From contig NZ_PYGJ01000002.1 of the NCBI RefSeq assembly GCF_003014475.1, forward strand, positions 248,001 to 312,000: 64,000 bases of DNA, read 5' to 3'. The notes under the pieces are model-generated. The model saw only the letters and a program-made list of their open reading frames with translations, ran no database searches and was not told the origin of the DNA. This stretch comes from Shimia abyssi (lineage in GTDB: Bacteria > Pseudomonadota > Alphaproteobacteria > Rhodobacterales > Rhodobacteraceae). This document shows positions 25,510 through 34,120 of this stretch, piece after piece (the stretch's first letter is position 1; the number at the start of each line of letters is the position of its first letter). The translations under genes and the position numbers were made by a program.

Positions 25510-26016
25510 TTGCACTTACTTGAGACATGGATCGTCAGACTGAACAGGGCGCTGGTTGCCTTCGCGTTGGCGGCTGTATTCCTCATCGTTTTTGCCAACG
25601 TTGTGGGTCGCTACGGCTTTGGGTCGTCTTTTGCTTGGGTCGAAGAGGTTGCGCGTCACCTTATGATCTTAGGCGCCTTCTGCGGAGCAGGTCTTGCACT
25701 GCGCGAAGGTCGGTTGGTTGCGATCACAACGGTTCCTGACCTGTTGCCAGACACGCTGGCGACCACCCTTCGATGGGGCATCGTAATCGTAATGTTTGCC
25801 TTCATGGCAACCATGCTTTGGTTGGGAATTCGCTTTGTTGAATTTGGTTGGAACAAAGAAACCATGTCGACAGGCATCTCTCGCGGCATTCCATACCTCG
25901 CCATTCCGATTGGCTGCGCCCTGTTTTTGATACAGCTCCTGTTCTTCGCAAAGCGCTTTGTCGCACAGGAATTCGAAGCAGGCCTCGATCCCGAAATTGA
26001 AAAGCTTGAGGTCTGA
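25510..26016 (+). CDS. TRAP transporter small permease (DctQ type), sugar-acid operon
   Basis: A protein of 168 aa with four hydrophobic helices and the DctQ marks FANVVGRYGFGSSFAWVEEVAR and GAGLALREG. The strong GGGAGGAG at 25498-25504 sits inside a frame that could begin at ATG 25495, so I favour the TTG at 25510; the difference is five residues. First gene of the GntR-controlled operon, followed at 4 bp by the large permease. Confidence 0.88.
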   Translation: MHLLETWIVRLNRALVAFALAAVFLIVFANVVGRYGFGSSFAWVEEVARHLMILGAFCGAGLALREGRLVAITTVPDLLPDTLATTLRWGIVIVMFAFMATMLWLGIRFVEFGWNKETMSTGISRGIPYLAIPIGCALFLIQLLFFAKRFVAQEFEAGLDPEIEKLEV

Positions 26017-26019
26017 ACC

Positions 26020-27306
26020 GTGGCGAAAACTCTGATTATTCTCTTCTTTGCCACCCTGTTCCTTAGCGTTCCCGTGGCATTCACAATGGGCATCGCCGGG
26101 CTTTCGGCAATCTTCATCAATGGCGGTCTAAACCCTTTGGTTGCCACCCAGCGTATGTTCGCTGGCATTGACAGCTTCCCGCTGATGGCCGTGCCCTTCT
26201 TCATCTTGGCGTCCGAACTTATGACCGCATGCGGGCTTACCAACGCCCTGCTGCGCTTTGCAAACGCCCTTGTTGGGCACGTGCGCGGTGGCTTGGGTCA
26301 CGTAAACATCCTCGTTTCGATGCTTTTTGCCGGGATTAGCGGCTCGGCGTTGGCTGACGCAGCAGGGCCATCGGCCATTGTGATGCGGATGATGCGTGAA
26401 GCGGGTTATGAAAAGAACTACGCTGGAGCGCTTTCAGCCGCAACCGCCACAATCGGCCCCATCATTCCGCCGTCGATCCTTGCCGTTATCTTCGCAATCT
26501 CTACAAATGGCGTGACCGTTGCGGGTCTCTTCCTTGCAGGCATCGTTCCAGGCGTCCTGCTCGGCGTGTCGCTGGCCATTGCAAACCACTTTGTTTCTAC
26601 GCGAAACGGCTATCGTGGTCGCGAACACCGTGCATCCGCCTCTGAACTTCGCAGTGCCACGTTCTCGGCAGTGCCCGCGTTGATTATGCCAGGCATCATC
26701 CTCGGCGGCATCCTTTTTGGCGTCTTCACACCAACCGAGGCTGGGGCCGTTGCATCCGCGTATGCGTTGTTCCTTGGTTTCATCCTGCGCGCTTTCACTG
26801 CTCGTACGCTCTACGCCGCTTTTGTACGCGCGGCAGTTGTGACGTCGTCGGTATTCCTGATCGTCGCAATGGCATCCATCTTTGCATGGCTGTTGACTTA
26901 CCTTCAGATTCCACAGGAACTCGCGAAACTCATCACAGAGATTACGGACAGCCGGCTCGGCATCCTCTTTATCCTCGCGGCTTTCGCGCTGATCTGTGGT
27001 TTTTTCATCGATACTCTGCCCGCGTTGATCATTCTGACACCGATCCTCGGGCCCATCGCATACTCGGCGGGCATTGATCCGCTGCAGTTTGGCATGATGT
27101 TGGTACTGAACCTGACCATTGGCATGATCACGCCTCCGGTCGGGCCCGTGCTCTTCGTCATCGCCACCGTCGGTCAACTCAAGATCGAGGCTCTGTCAAA
27201 AGCGGTTCTTCCGCTTCTGCTAGCCGAACTCATTGTGCTGCTTCTCGTCATTCTCGTGCCGGGCGTCAGCACCTTTGTCCCCAACTTCTTTGGATTTGCG
27301 AACTGA
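26020..27306 (+). CDS. TRAP transporter large permease (DctM type), sugar-acid operon
   Basis: A 428-aa polytopic transporter starting at GTG. Family segments include FPLMAVPFFILASELMTACG, LFAGISGSALADAAGPSA, TATIGPIIPPSILAVIFA and NLTIGMITPPVGPVLFV. It works with the small permease just upstream and the binding protein at 27326 to import an anionic substrate. This subgroup commonly serves C4-dicarboxylates or sugar acids. The enzyme genes downstream argue for a sugar acid. Confidence 0.9.
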   Translation: MAKTLIILFFATLFLSVPVAFTMGIAGLSAIFINGGLNPLVATQRMFAGIDSFPLMAVPFFILASELMTACGLTNALLRFANALVGHVRGGLGHVNILVSMLFAGISGSALADAAGPSAIVMRMMREAGYEKNYAGALSAATATIGPIIPPSILAVIFAISTNGVTVAGLFLAGIVPGVLLGVSLAIANHFVSTRNGYRGREHRASASELRSATFSAVPALIMPGIILGGILFGVFTPTEAGAVASAYALFLGFILRAFTARTLYAAFVRAAVVTSSVFLIVAMASIFAWLLTYLQIPQELAKLITEITDSRLGILFILAAFALICGFFIDTLPALIILTPILGPIAYSAGIDPLQFGMMLVLNLTIGMITPPVGPVLFVIATVGQLKIEALSKAVLPLLLAELIVLLLVILVPGVSTFVPNFFGFAN

Positions 27307-27325
27307 CATGAAAGGGAGGAATACC

Positions 27326-28336
27326 ATGAAACCCATGTCTAAACTGATGACTGCGACCGCAGCCATCGCAATCACCGCCGCAGGCGCTGCCTCGGCAAAA
27401 GAGCTCAAGTATGCTCACTTCCAGGCAGCTGACCTTAGCTCGCCTAAACACGCTGCAGCTCTGGCTTTCGAAGCCTGTGTGGAAGGCAAAACATCCGGGT
27501 CGATCGACGTCCAGATCTTCCCCGCGTCCCAGCTGGGGGGCGGTTCGGAGATCATGGAAGGTCTGCAACTGGGTACAGTTCAAATGGCTGCGATCCACGA
27601 TGGTCCTATCTCCGCTGTCTACAAACCGTTCTCGGTTCTGGCGATGCCGTACCTGTTCGACGACCAGGCGATGGCATGGTCTGTCATGGACGGTGAATTC
27701 GGCGATGCACTGGCCGACGACATGCTGGCAAAAACCGGAATCCGCAACTTCGGCGTGGCAGACAACGGCGTTCGTAACTTCACCAACAACGTGAAGCCCG
27801 TTGCCGAGCCTGCCGACATGGAAGGCCTGAAAATGCGCGTTATGACCGCGCCGGTCTGGATCACACTCGTCGAAAGCCTTGGCGCTTCGGCAACTCCGGT
27901 TCCATGGCCAGAACTGCCTGGCGCTCTGCAGCAGGGTGTTGTGGATGGTCAGGAAAACGGCGTGACCAACATAGTGAACGCGTCGCTTTATCAGCACCAG
28001 AAATATGTGTCCCTCGACGGTCACGTGTTCAGCTGGCACGCATACCTGATGTCGGACATGTTCTACGCATCGCTGACAGGTGACGAACAAGCCGCTGTCA
28101 GCCAGTGTGTGGAAATCTCCAAAACCATTCACCGTGGCATGACTGCCGCTCAGGACGCCAACGCAACTGCAATCCTGTCCGATTTGGGCATGGAAGTTGT
28201 TCCGGTTAGCCCAGAGCAAAAGGCAATGTTCCGTGCGGCAGCTCAGCCTGCAGTGCGCGAATACATCGTTGGTGAGATCGGTGAAGACTGGCCAAACCGC
28301 CTCGACGCAGCCGTCGAAGCCTACAAAGCTCAATAA
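27326..28336 (+). CDS. TRAP transporter solute-binding protein (DctP type), sugar-acid operon
   Basis: A 336-aa periplasmic protein with a Sec signal (SKLMTATAAIAITAAGAASA). The mature domain has DVQIFPASQLGGGSEIMEGLQLGTVQM, LKMRVMTAPVWITLVESLGASATPVPWPELPGALQQGVVDGQENG. The Arg in KMRVM and the Asn near GQENG are where family members bind the substrate carboxylate. GGGAGGA precedes the chosen ATG. DctP relatives in this group bind uronates, aldonates and C4 acids. Confidence 0.9.
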   Translation: MKPMSKLMTATAAIAITAAGAASAKELKYAHFQAADLSSPKHAAALAFEACVEGKTSGSIDVQIFPASQLGGGSEIMEGLQLGTVQMAAIHDGPISAVYKPFSVLAMPYLFDDQAMAWSVMDGEFGDALADDMLAKTGIRNFGVADNGVRNFTNNVKPVAEPADMEGLKMRVMTAPVWITLVESLGASATPVPWPELPGALQQGVVDGQENGVTNIVNASLYQHQKYVSLDGHVFSWHAYLMSDMFYASLTGDEQAAVSQCVEISKTIHRGMTAAQDANATAILSDLGMEVVPVSPEQKAMFRAAAQPAVREYIVGEIGEDWPNRLDAAVEAYKAQ

Positions 28337-28356
28337 AAATACCTAGGGACCGTCAC

Positions 28357-29325
28357 ATGACTAGCCAAACCATCGCAATACTTGAACCCGGTTACGCACG
28401 CTACGATACCGAACGCTCGGTGTTAGCACAGCATGACGTTCAAGTCTTATCGGTGGCCGGTGACGTCGAGGCGGTCCCTGCGCTACAGGCATTGGACCCG
28501 GTTGCAATACTGGTGCGCGAGCGCACGGTGGATAAGTCCGTGATCAATGCCTGCCCAAATCTGAAAGTCGTCGTCCGCTACGGAGTGGGCGTCGACAACC
28601 TTGACCTTGATCTGCTGCGCGCACGTGGGATCTACGCTGCCAATGTCCCAGACTACGGCGCCGAAACCGAAGTCAGTGAGCACGCATTGGCACTGTATTT
28701 GGCAGTCCAACGGCGTGTTCCATCCCGTGACATCGAAATTCGCGATGGCAAATGGGGTATTGGACAGGCCGCGATGATTCCTAACCGCGAGAACGCCATT
28801 CTCGGCCTCATCGGATGTGGCAAAATTGGTCTCAAGGCCGCTGAGAAATTCCGCGCCCTCGGCTTTACCAAGGTGATGGTCTTTGACCCCTACATGACAG
28901 ATGAAAATGCGACGACCGCGGACGTGGAAAAGGTGGATCTCGACACGTTGTGTTCGTCCGCCGATGTTATCAGCCTACACGCACCGTTGACCCCAGAAAC
29001 CCACCATATTCTGAACGCCGACCGCATCGCACAGATGAAGCCAACCTCCATCGTTGTCAACGTATCGCGCGGCGGCTTGGTCGATGAAGCAGCTCTCGCT
29101 GAGGCTTTGGTGGAAGGGCGCATTTTTGGGGCCGGTATTGATGTGTTCGAACAAGAACCGGTTTCCCAAGACCACCCTTTGCTCAAGAGCCCGAATACTG
29201 TCGTCTCTGATCACGCAGCTTGGTACTCCGAGCGCTCGGTGGCGGTTCTTCAGAGTAACGCTGCACACGAAATCGACCGTGTTCTGCAGGGTCAGGCCCC
29301 TCAAAGCTGGGTAAACCCATGGTAA
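28357..29325 (+). CDS. NAD-dependent D-2-hydroxyacid dehydrogenase
   Basis: A 322-aa member of the D-isomer 2-hydroxyacid dehydrogenase family (SerA/CtBP-like). The NAD site is LIGCGKIG. The catalytic triad can be read as Arg in NVSRGGLVDEAAL, Glu in FEQEP and His in SDHAAW. In this operon it may oxidise or reduce a sugar-acid intermediate at C2. It is placed between the TRAP genes and the KDPG aldolase and overlaps the latter by 7 bp. Substrate not determined. Confidence 0.87.
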   Translation: MTSQTIAILEPGYARYDTERSVLAQHDVQVLSVAGDVEAVPALQALDPVAILVRERTVDKSVINACPNLKVVVRYGVGVDNLDLDLLRARGIYAANVPDYGAETEVSEHALALYLAVQRRVPSRDIEIRDGKWGIGQAAMIPNRENAILGLIGCGKIGLKAAEKFRALGFTKVMVFDPYMTDENATTADVEKVDLDTLCSSADVISLHAPLTPETHHILNADRIAQMKPTSIVVNVSRGGLVDEAALAEALVEGRIFGAGIDVFEQEPVSQDHPLLKSPNTVVSDHAAWYSERSVAVLQSNAAHEIDRVLQGQAPQSWVNPW

Positions 29326-29951
29326 ATTTTATCGAAAAATTGCGCGCAGCGCGCGTCGTCCCAGTTATCCGACACAGCAATCCTGACATTGCCATGGCGG
29401 CCTGCGAACTATTGGTCGGCGCTGGGATCAAAGCGCTTGAAGTCACGACAACCGTTCCCCGTGCCGACACGCTCATCGCAGACCTTCGCCAGCGGTTTCC
29501 AGATATCTGCACCGGTGCCGGAACTGTTTTTACCGCCGCACAAGCACACGACGTTCTCGCTGCAGGTGCCGAGTTTGTCGTGTCACCTTGCTGGAGCGAA
29601 ACCGCCGCACCGGTCATTCTGGATGCTGGTATCCCCTATTTGCCTGGCGCGATGACACCGGGCGAAGTGCATCACCACGCCGAAAACGGCGCGTCCGTGG
29701 TCAAGGTTTTCCCGGCTGACGCGGCTGGCGGCCCCGGTTTTCTCAAGGCACTCAAGTCGGTTTTCCCTGATTTGGCCCTCATGCCAACCGGCGGCGTCTC
29801 TCCCGAGAACGCCACCGCTTACCTCAACGCTGGTGCCGTCTGCGTCGGCATGGGGGGCAAACTTCTTCCCGCAAGAGCGCTCGAGGCAAACGACCTGCCT
29901 CTGGCACGCGAACAAATAAACACGGCCATTGCGGCCGTCTCGATTCACTAA
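29319..29951 (+). CDS. eda: 2-dehydro-3-deoxyphosphogluconate (KDPG) aldolase
   Basis: A 210-aa class I aldolase of the KDPG/KHG family. LEVTTTVPRADTL carries the catalytic Glu, and VKVFPADAAGGPGFLKAL carries the Schiff-base Lys. MPTGGVSPENATAYLNAG is the phosphate-binding loop. It splits KDPG (or the galactose analogue) into pyruvate and glyceraldehyde 3-phosphate. With the KDG kinase at 31952 it gives the two terminal steps of a uronate/aldonate route. The KDPGal aldolase activity cannot be told apart here. Confidence 0.9.
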   Translation: MVNFIEKLRAARVVPVIRHSNPDIAMAACELLVGAGIKALEVTTTVPRADTLIADLRQRFPDICTGAGTVFTAAQAHDVLAAGAEFVVSPCWSETAAPVILDAGIPYLPGAMTPGEVHHHAENGASVVKVFPADAAGGPGFLKALKSVFPDLALMPTGGVSPENATAYLNAGAVCVGMGGKLLPARALEANDLPLAREQINTAIAAVSIH

Positions 29952-29974
29952 TTATGAGTTAAAAGGACAAGACA

Positions 29975-30625
29975 ATGAACACTCAAGAAATCGTAGCCGC
30001 CTTCCGCGACGTGGCAACAGCTTCGGTTGCTGACGCCGTTGACAAAATTGCTGGCAAAACCGGCTTCCTGCCGGAATCCATGAAACCACGCATCAACGAA
30101 AAGAAAATCGTTGGCCCAGCCGTCACCATTCTGGAAGGCCCATCTGACGAATTTCTGCCCCCCCAGCACGCGCTGGACGCCATAGACGAGAGCGAAGCCG
30201 GTTCGATCATCGTAATCTCGACAAACGGCACCACCGACGTTGCACTCTGGGGTGGCCTGATGACTGCTGGCGCCGTTGCAAACAAGCATGAAGGCGCGGT
30301 TCTCGATGGAGGCGTGCGCGATCTGGTGGAAATCAAGCGCGACTATGACTTCCCGGTCTACTCCCGCTGTGTAAACCCTGGCACCACTTTGGGCCGCATC
30401 AAAACGCTTGCCTCGAATGTCGAAGTCGCGATGGGCGAAGTCATTGTTCACCCCGGCGACATCATCGTTGCGGACGTTGACGGTGTCGTTGCGGTTCCCC
30501 GCGATCACGCCGAAGCGGTCCTGGAAATGGCCCGCGAGATTGACGAACGCGAAGCGGAACAAGCGCGCCTGATCATCGAAAGCGGCTCGCTGCGTGAAGG
30601 TCTGGCCAAATACGGCCGCATCTAA
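29975..30625 (+). CDS. RraA-like/HMG-CHA aldolase family protein
   Basis: A 216-aa protein of the RraA/4-hydroxy-4-methyl-2-oxoglutarate aldolase superfamily. The family core WGGLMTAGAVANKHEGAVLDGGVRDLVE gives the G-x20-R-D-x2-E arrangement used by metal-dependent class II pyruvate aldolases or decarboxylases. True RraA inhibitors of RNase E lack the full site, so an enzyme is more likely. In a sugar-acid operon it could be a second aldolase or a lyase for a branched or C5 acid. Its exact reaction is unknown. Confidence 0.83.
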   Translation: MNTQEIVAAFRDVATASVADAVDKIAGKTGFLPESMKPRINEKKIVGPAVTILEGPSDEFLPPQHALDAIDESEAGSIIVISTNGTTDVALWGGLMTAGAVANKHEGAVLDGGVRDLVEIKRDYDFPVYSRCVNPGTTLGRIKTLASNVEVAMGEVIVHPGDIIVADVDGVVAVPRDHAEAVLEMAREIDEREAEQARLIIESGSLREGLAKYGRI

Positions 30626-30641
30626 TTCTAAGTTTCCAATC

Positions 30642-30673
30642 GTTCCGCAGGCTGTTGCAGCAGCCTGCGGAAC
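30642..30673 (+). other. 13-bp perfect hairpin in rraA-MRJP gap
   Basis: GTTCCGCAGGCTG and its exact complement flank a 6-nt loop, 16 bp after the rraA-like stop codon. No T-tract follows; AACACCAAAAC comes next. It sits within an otherwise compact co-directional run, so it is probably an mRNA-processing or stabilising element, or a partial attenuator, between the cytoplasmic enzymes and the secreted protein. Confidence 0.75.
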
Positions 30674-30699
30674 ACCAAAACTCAGCAAGGGAGGAATAC

Positions 30700-31890
30700 A
30701 TGCTGAAACGACTGATCAACACGGTTGCCCTTACAACCATTCTGGCTACCCCGGCGCTCGCGAACGAGCCCGAGGTAGTAGTGGAATGGAACAGTTTGCC
30801 CTACTCCGTCAAGGACGAGGCAACAAAGGCAGCTTGGGAGGGTAGCGAAATTTACGGTCGCGCATTGGTTCAGGGCGCGAAAGTAGACAGTGAGGGGAAC
30901 ATTTACGTATCCACGGCCCGTTGGGGCGGAGCCGAAATTCCCTCAACTTTGTCTAAGCTGGTTCAGAACGGCGACACTTGGGAACTCGAAGCATATCCCA
31001 ACGAAGCGATGAACAACATCGCCGACGCAGCTGGCCTCAAGGCCGTTCTGGGCTTTGAGATTGACCGCAATGACGTAATGTGGATCCTCGACCAAGGCCA
31101 CGTTGCAGGCCCTCCTTACAAAAACGGCGACGCCAAGCTTGTTCTGTGGGACATTAAAGCTGACAAAGAAATCCAGCGCTACGTCTTCTCAAACGAGGAA
31201 GCTGACGAAAACTGCTCGTTCCTGAACGATCTCGCCGTCGACAACGATACAGGCTTTGCCTACATCGCCGACAGTGGCATCTTTTGCGATCCCTTGCACG
31301 GTGGTCTGATTGTTTATGACAGCAACACAAACTCGGTGCGTCGTATTCTGGATCAGCACCGTTTCACCAATGACGAGCCGAACTTTTTCTTCAACATCGA
31401 CGATCGTACAGTCCTCAGCGGTGGTAAAATGCGAACCGGTGCAGACGGTATCGCATTGGCTGGTGACAAAGAGACGCTCTATTGGACCAACCTGACCGGC
31501 AACCACCTCTATAGCCTCCCAACAGAGGTACTACGCGACTTCGACACAAACGAAACGGTGATTGAAAACGCAGTAGAAGTTGCCGCCGTATTGCCTTCTA
31601 ACACCGATGGCATGACGGCTGACAATGCTGGAAACATCTACATGACCGCCCTCTCGCTGGACGGCATCATGAAGTTTGACGAAAGCACACGTCAGGTCAG
31701 CCGTTTCGTACATCACCCTGAAATGAACTGGCCTGACGCGCTGGCGTGGGGCCCGGACGGCGAAATGTATGTGGTCTCCAACCACCTGCATATCTGGGTT
31801 GATGGCGACATGAACTTCGAAAATCCCGAAATCCCGAACTTCCGCATCTGGAAGATTCCTGGGGTTGGACAAAGCTACACAACTGAATAA
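30700..31890 (+). CDS. Secreted Major Royal Jelly Protein/Yellow-family propeller
   Basis: A 396-aa protein with a Sec signal (MLKRLINTVALTTILATPALA, cleaved before NEPEVV). The mature protein shows features of the MRJP/Yellow family: FLNDLAVDNDTGFAYIADSG followed by GLIVYDSNTNSVRRIL, then ADGIALAGDKETLYW and PDALAWGPDGEMYVVSN, which are blades of a six-bladed beta-propeller. The fold is close to SMP-30/gluconolactonases, so a periplasmic lactonase or sugar-acid binding role is possible. GGGAGGA precedes the ATG. Bacterial members lack a settled function. Confidence 0.78.
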   Translation: MLKRLINTVALTTILATPALANEPEVVVEWNSLPYSVKDEATKAAWEGSEIYGRALVQGAKVDSEGNIYVSTARWGGAEIPSTLSKLVQNGDTWELEAYPNEAMNNIADAAGLKAVLGFEIDRNDVMWILDQGHVAGPPYKNGDAKLVLWDIKADKEIQRYVFSNEEADENCSFLNDLAVDNDTGFAYIADSGIFCDPLHGGLIVYDSNTNSVRRILDQHRFTNDEPNFFFNIDDRTVLSGGKMRTGADGIALAGDKETLYWTNLTGNHLYSLPTEVLRDFDTNETVIENAVEVAAVLPSNTDGMTADNAGNIYMTALSLDGIMKFDESTRQVSRFVHHPEMNWPDALAWGPDGEMYVVSNHLHIWVDGDMNFENPEIPNFRIWKIPGVGQSYTTE

Positions 31891-31905
31891 TCCTCCCTAC
31901 AACTT

Positions 31906-31929
31906 GGCCAGCCCTCTCTTGAGCTGGCC
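31906..31929 (+). terminator. Short hairpin after MRJP-family gene
   Basis: A 7-bp stem GGCCAGC/GCTGGCC with a 10-nt loop, followed by CCCTTTC, 15 bp after the stop codon. Weak as a terminator. It may lower read-through into the kinase gene at 31952. Confidence 0.4.
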
Positions 31930-31951
31930 CCTTTCATAAGAAGAGATCAAA

Positions 31952-32872
31952 ATGACACCCGATATTCTCTGCCTTGGTGAACCAATGCTGGAATTCAACC
32001 AGCAACCTGACGGCAACTACCTGCCAGGACATGGCGGCGACACATCCAACTGCGCAATTGCTGCCGCACGTCAGGGCGCGTCCGTTGGTTATGTAACGCA
32101 TATCGGGGCAGACACCTTTGGAAATTCCTTCATGGACCTATGGAAGTCCGAAGGCGTCGACACATCCACCGTGTCTCAGGTCGACAGCGCCCACACAGGC
32201 GTGTACTTCGTGACGCATGGCGCCGATGGCCATGAATTCAGCTATTTCCGCGCCGGTTCCGCCAGCAGCCGCATGGGTGCAGAACACCTGCCTGTCGCCG
32301 CGCTCGAACAGGCCAAAATCCTCCATGTCTCGGGCATTTCCCAAGCGATTTCCGACACCGCCGCCGACGCTGTGTTCAAGGCAATCCGCATCGTCAAAGC
32401 CGCTGGCGGCAAGGTGTCTTACGACACCAACCTGCGCCTGAAGCTATGGCCCATCGAACGCGCCACGGCCGTAACGCATGCCGCCATGGCCCAATGCGAC
32501 ATCGCCCTACCGGGGCTTGATGACGCACAGCAACTGACCGGCCTGACCGACCCCGACGAAATTGCCGATTTCTACTTGAACCTCGGCGCAAGCGTCGTTG
32601 CTCTTACACTTGGCGCGGACGGCACACTTGTCGCGACGCCCGAGAAACGCGAACGCGTCAAGGGCCGCCGCGTTGAAGCGGTCGACGCCACTGCGGCGGG
32701 CGACACGTTTGACGGCGCATTTCTCGCTCGCATTTCCAAAGGCGACGATCCATTTCAGGCCGCTCGCTACGCAAATGCCGCTGCCGCGCTCTCAACCCAA
32801 GGATACGGCGCAGTTGAGCCGATGCCTCACAAAGACGCCGTCGAAGCATTCTTGGCAGAGGTTGTCGAATAA
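31952..32872 (+). CDS. kdgK: 2-dehydro-3-deoxygluconokinase (PfkB/ribokinase family)
   Basis: A 306-aa sugar kinase. The opening ILCLGEPMLEFNQQPDGNYLPGHGGDTSN is characteristic of KDG kinases, and VDATAAGDTFDGAFLARI is the ATP/anion-hole motif with the catalytic Asp. It phosphorylates 2-keto-3-deoxygluconate to KDPG, the substrate of the aldolase at 29319. It overlaps the next gene by one base. Function is inferred from family and context, both of which agree. Confidence 0.88.
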   Translation: MTPDILCLGEPMLEFNQQPDGNYLPGHGGDTSNCAIAAARQGASVGYVTHIGADTFGNSFMDLWKSEGVDTSTVSQVDSAHTGVYFVTHGADGHEFSYFRAGSASSRMGAEHLPVAALEQAKILHVSGISQAISDTAADAVFKAIRIVKAAGGKVSYDTNLRLKLWPIERATAVTHAAMAQCDIALPGLDDAQQLTGLTDPDEIADFYLNLGASVVALTLGADGTLVATPEKRERVKGRRVEAVDATAAGDTFDGAFLARISKGDDPFQAARYANAAAALSTQGYGAVEPMPHKDAVEAFLAEVVE

Positions 32873-33576
32873 TGCCGCACGCAGTTATCATTGGTGGCAC
32901 TCGCGGCATTGGTGCAGGTGTCGCCAGCACATTACGCGACAAGGGCTGGACATTAACCGTTACCGGCGTCAGTTCAGAAGAAGTTGCGGACTATCTCGCA
33001 GTGAACCCGCAGGACTCCGCAACTCAACTCGACGTTCGCGACACTACGGCCGTCAATGATTTTTTCGCTGGGCTGAATACTCTGGACGGGCTCGTAAACT
33101 GCGCAGGTATCCTCGCGCGGGGTGCTGAATACGATATCGACATGTTCGAAACCGTCATCGACATCAACCTGACTGGCACAATGCGTTGCTGTCTCGCGGC
33201 CCAGCCTTTGCTGGCCGCATCCAAAGGTGCGATTGTGAATACGGCTTCAATGCTCAGCTATTTCGGCGGCCCCCTAGTTCCGGCCTACTCGGCGTCCAAG
33301 GGTGGCGTGTCGCAGCTGACCAAGGCTCTGGCAGGCAAATGGGCCGAAGACGGCATCCGCGTCAACGCCGTCGCGCCAGGCTGGATCGCAACTGAAATGA
33401 CCCAAGCCCTTCAGAACGACGCAGAACGCAGCGATCCAATCTTGGGACGCACCCCCCTAAAACGCTGGGGAAAAACAACCGAGGTCGGGGAACTTGCCGC
33501 ATGGCTTCTGTCAAAGGATGCGGCATTTGTCACCGGCGCCATCTACCCTGTTGATGGTGGCTATTCAGCAATGTGA
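32872..33576 (+). CDS. Short-chain dehydrogenase/reductase
   Basis: A 234-aa SDR with GGTRGIGAG (cofactor site), VNCAGILARG, catalytic Ser near NTASMLSYFGG and the YSASK Tyr-Lys pair, then the GWIATEM and YPVDGGYSAM ends typical of classical SDRs. It probably oxidises or reduces a sugar or sugar acid (uronate, ketogluconate or similar) in this pathway. The cofactor preference is unclear. The start overlaps the kinase stop (TAATG). Confidence 0.87.
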   Translation: MPHAVIIGGTRGIGAGVASTLRDKGWTLTVTGVSSEEVADYLAVNPQDSATQLDVRDTTAVNDFFAGLNTLDGLVNCAGILARGAEYDIDMFETVIDINLTGTMRCCLAAQPLLAASKGAIVNTASMLSYFGGPLVPAYSASKGGVSQLTKALAGKWAEDGIRVNAVAPGWIATEMTQALQNDAERSDPILGRTPLKRWGKTTEVGELAAWLLSKDAAFVTGAIYPVDGGYSAM

Positions 33577-33592
33577 GCGAGGAGAAAACGCG

Positions 33593-34120
33593 ATGCCTGT
33601 CCAAGGACAAGACCACGACCCCAGAATGCCCTACCAGCTGCCGTTCCCTCAGGACGCGCAAGAAGAAATAGTCATCCCAGAGGCCGTGGCCACAGACGAA
33701 CGTATCTGGGTGCCTCAGACCGAAAACGTGTCATTCCGTCCACTGTGCCTGAACCGGTCTCAGGGATACTGGATGAACCTGCTGCGTGTGCGTAAATCCG
33801 GCGTTCTGTCCCGCCACAGACATCCCCAACCCGTGCATGGCTTTGTGCTTAAGGGGCGCTGGCACTATCTCGAACATGATTGGACCGCTGAAGAAGGCGG
33901 CTATGTCTATGAACCACCCGGCGAAACCCACACGTTGGTTGTCCCCGATGATGTCGAAGAGATGATCACCTATTTTCAAGTCAATGGTGTAATGCTTTAC
34001 GTCGACCCTTGGGGTAAAACCATGGGATACGAAGACGTCTTCACAAAAATTGACATGTGCAGAAAACACTACGAAGACGTCGGACTCGGAGCTGACTATG
34101 TCGAACAATTTATCCGGTGA
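33593..34120 (+). CDS. Cupin protein, 2,4'-dihydroxyacetophenone dioxygenase/ChrR-like family
   Basis: A 175-aa single-domain cupin. [33 protein letters not shown] gives the first metal motif (HRH and a later His), and [14 protein letters not shown] the second (Glu and His). [19 protein letters not shown] is a family feature I associate with the 2,4'-dihydroxyacetophenone dioxygenase-like group. A carbon-carbon cleaving dioxygenase is one possibility; an isomerase of sugar acids is another, as cupins with this metal set often do that. GAGGAG is upstream. It overlaps mgsA by 23 bp. Confidence 0.72.
   Translation: MPVQGQDHDPRMPYQLPFPQDAQEEIVIPEAVATDERIWVPQTENVSFRPLCLNRSQGYWMNLLRVRKSGVLSRHRHPQPVHGFVLKGRWHYLEHDWTAEEGGYVYEPPGETHTLVVPDDVEEMITYFQVNGVMLYVDPWGKTMGYEDVFTKIDMCRKHYEDVGLGADYVEQFIR

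Noticed and set aside
26434-27177. A 247-codon open frame on the minus strand across dctM
   Set aside because: It is antisense to an evident transporter gene and its charged, low-complexity translation matches no family.
27266-28333. A 355-codon open frame on the minus strand across the TRAP binding-protein gene
   Set aside because: It is antisense to a clear DctP gene, has no recognisable motif and shows the Cys/His-rich composition of a shadow frame.
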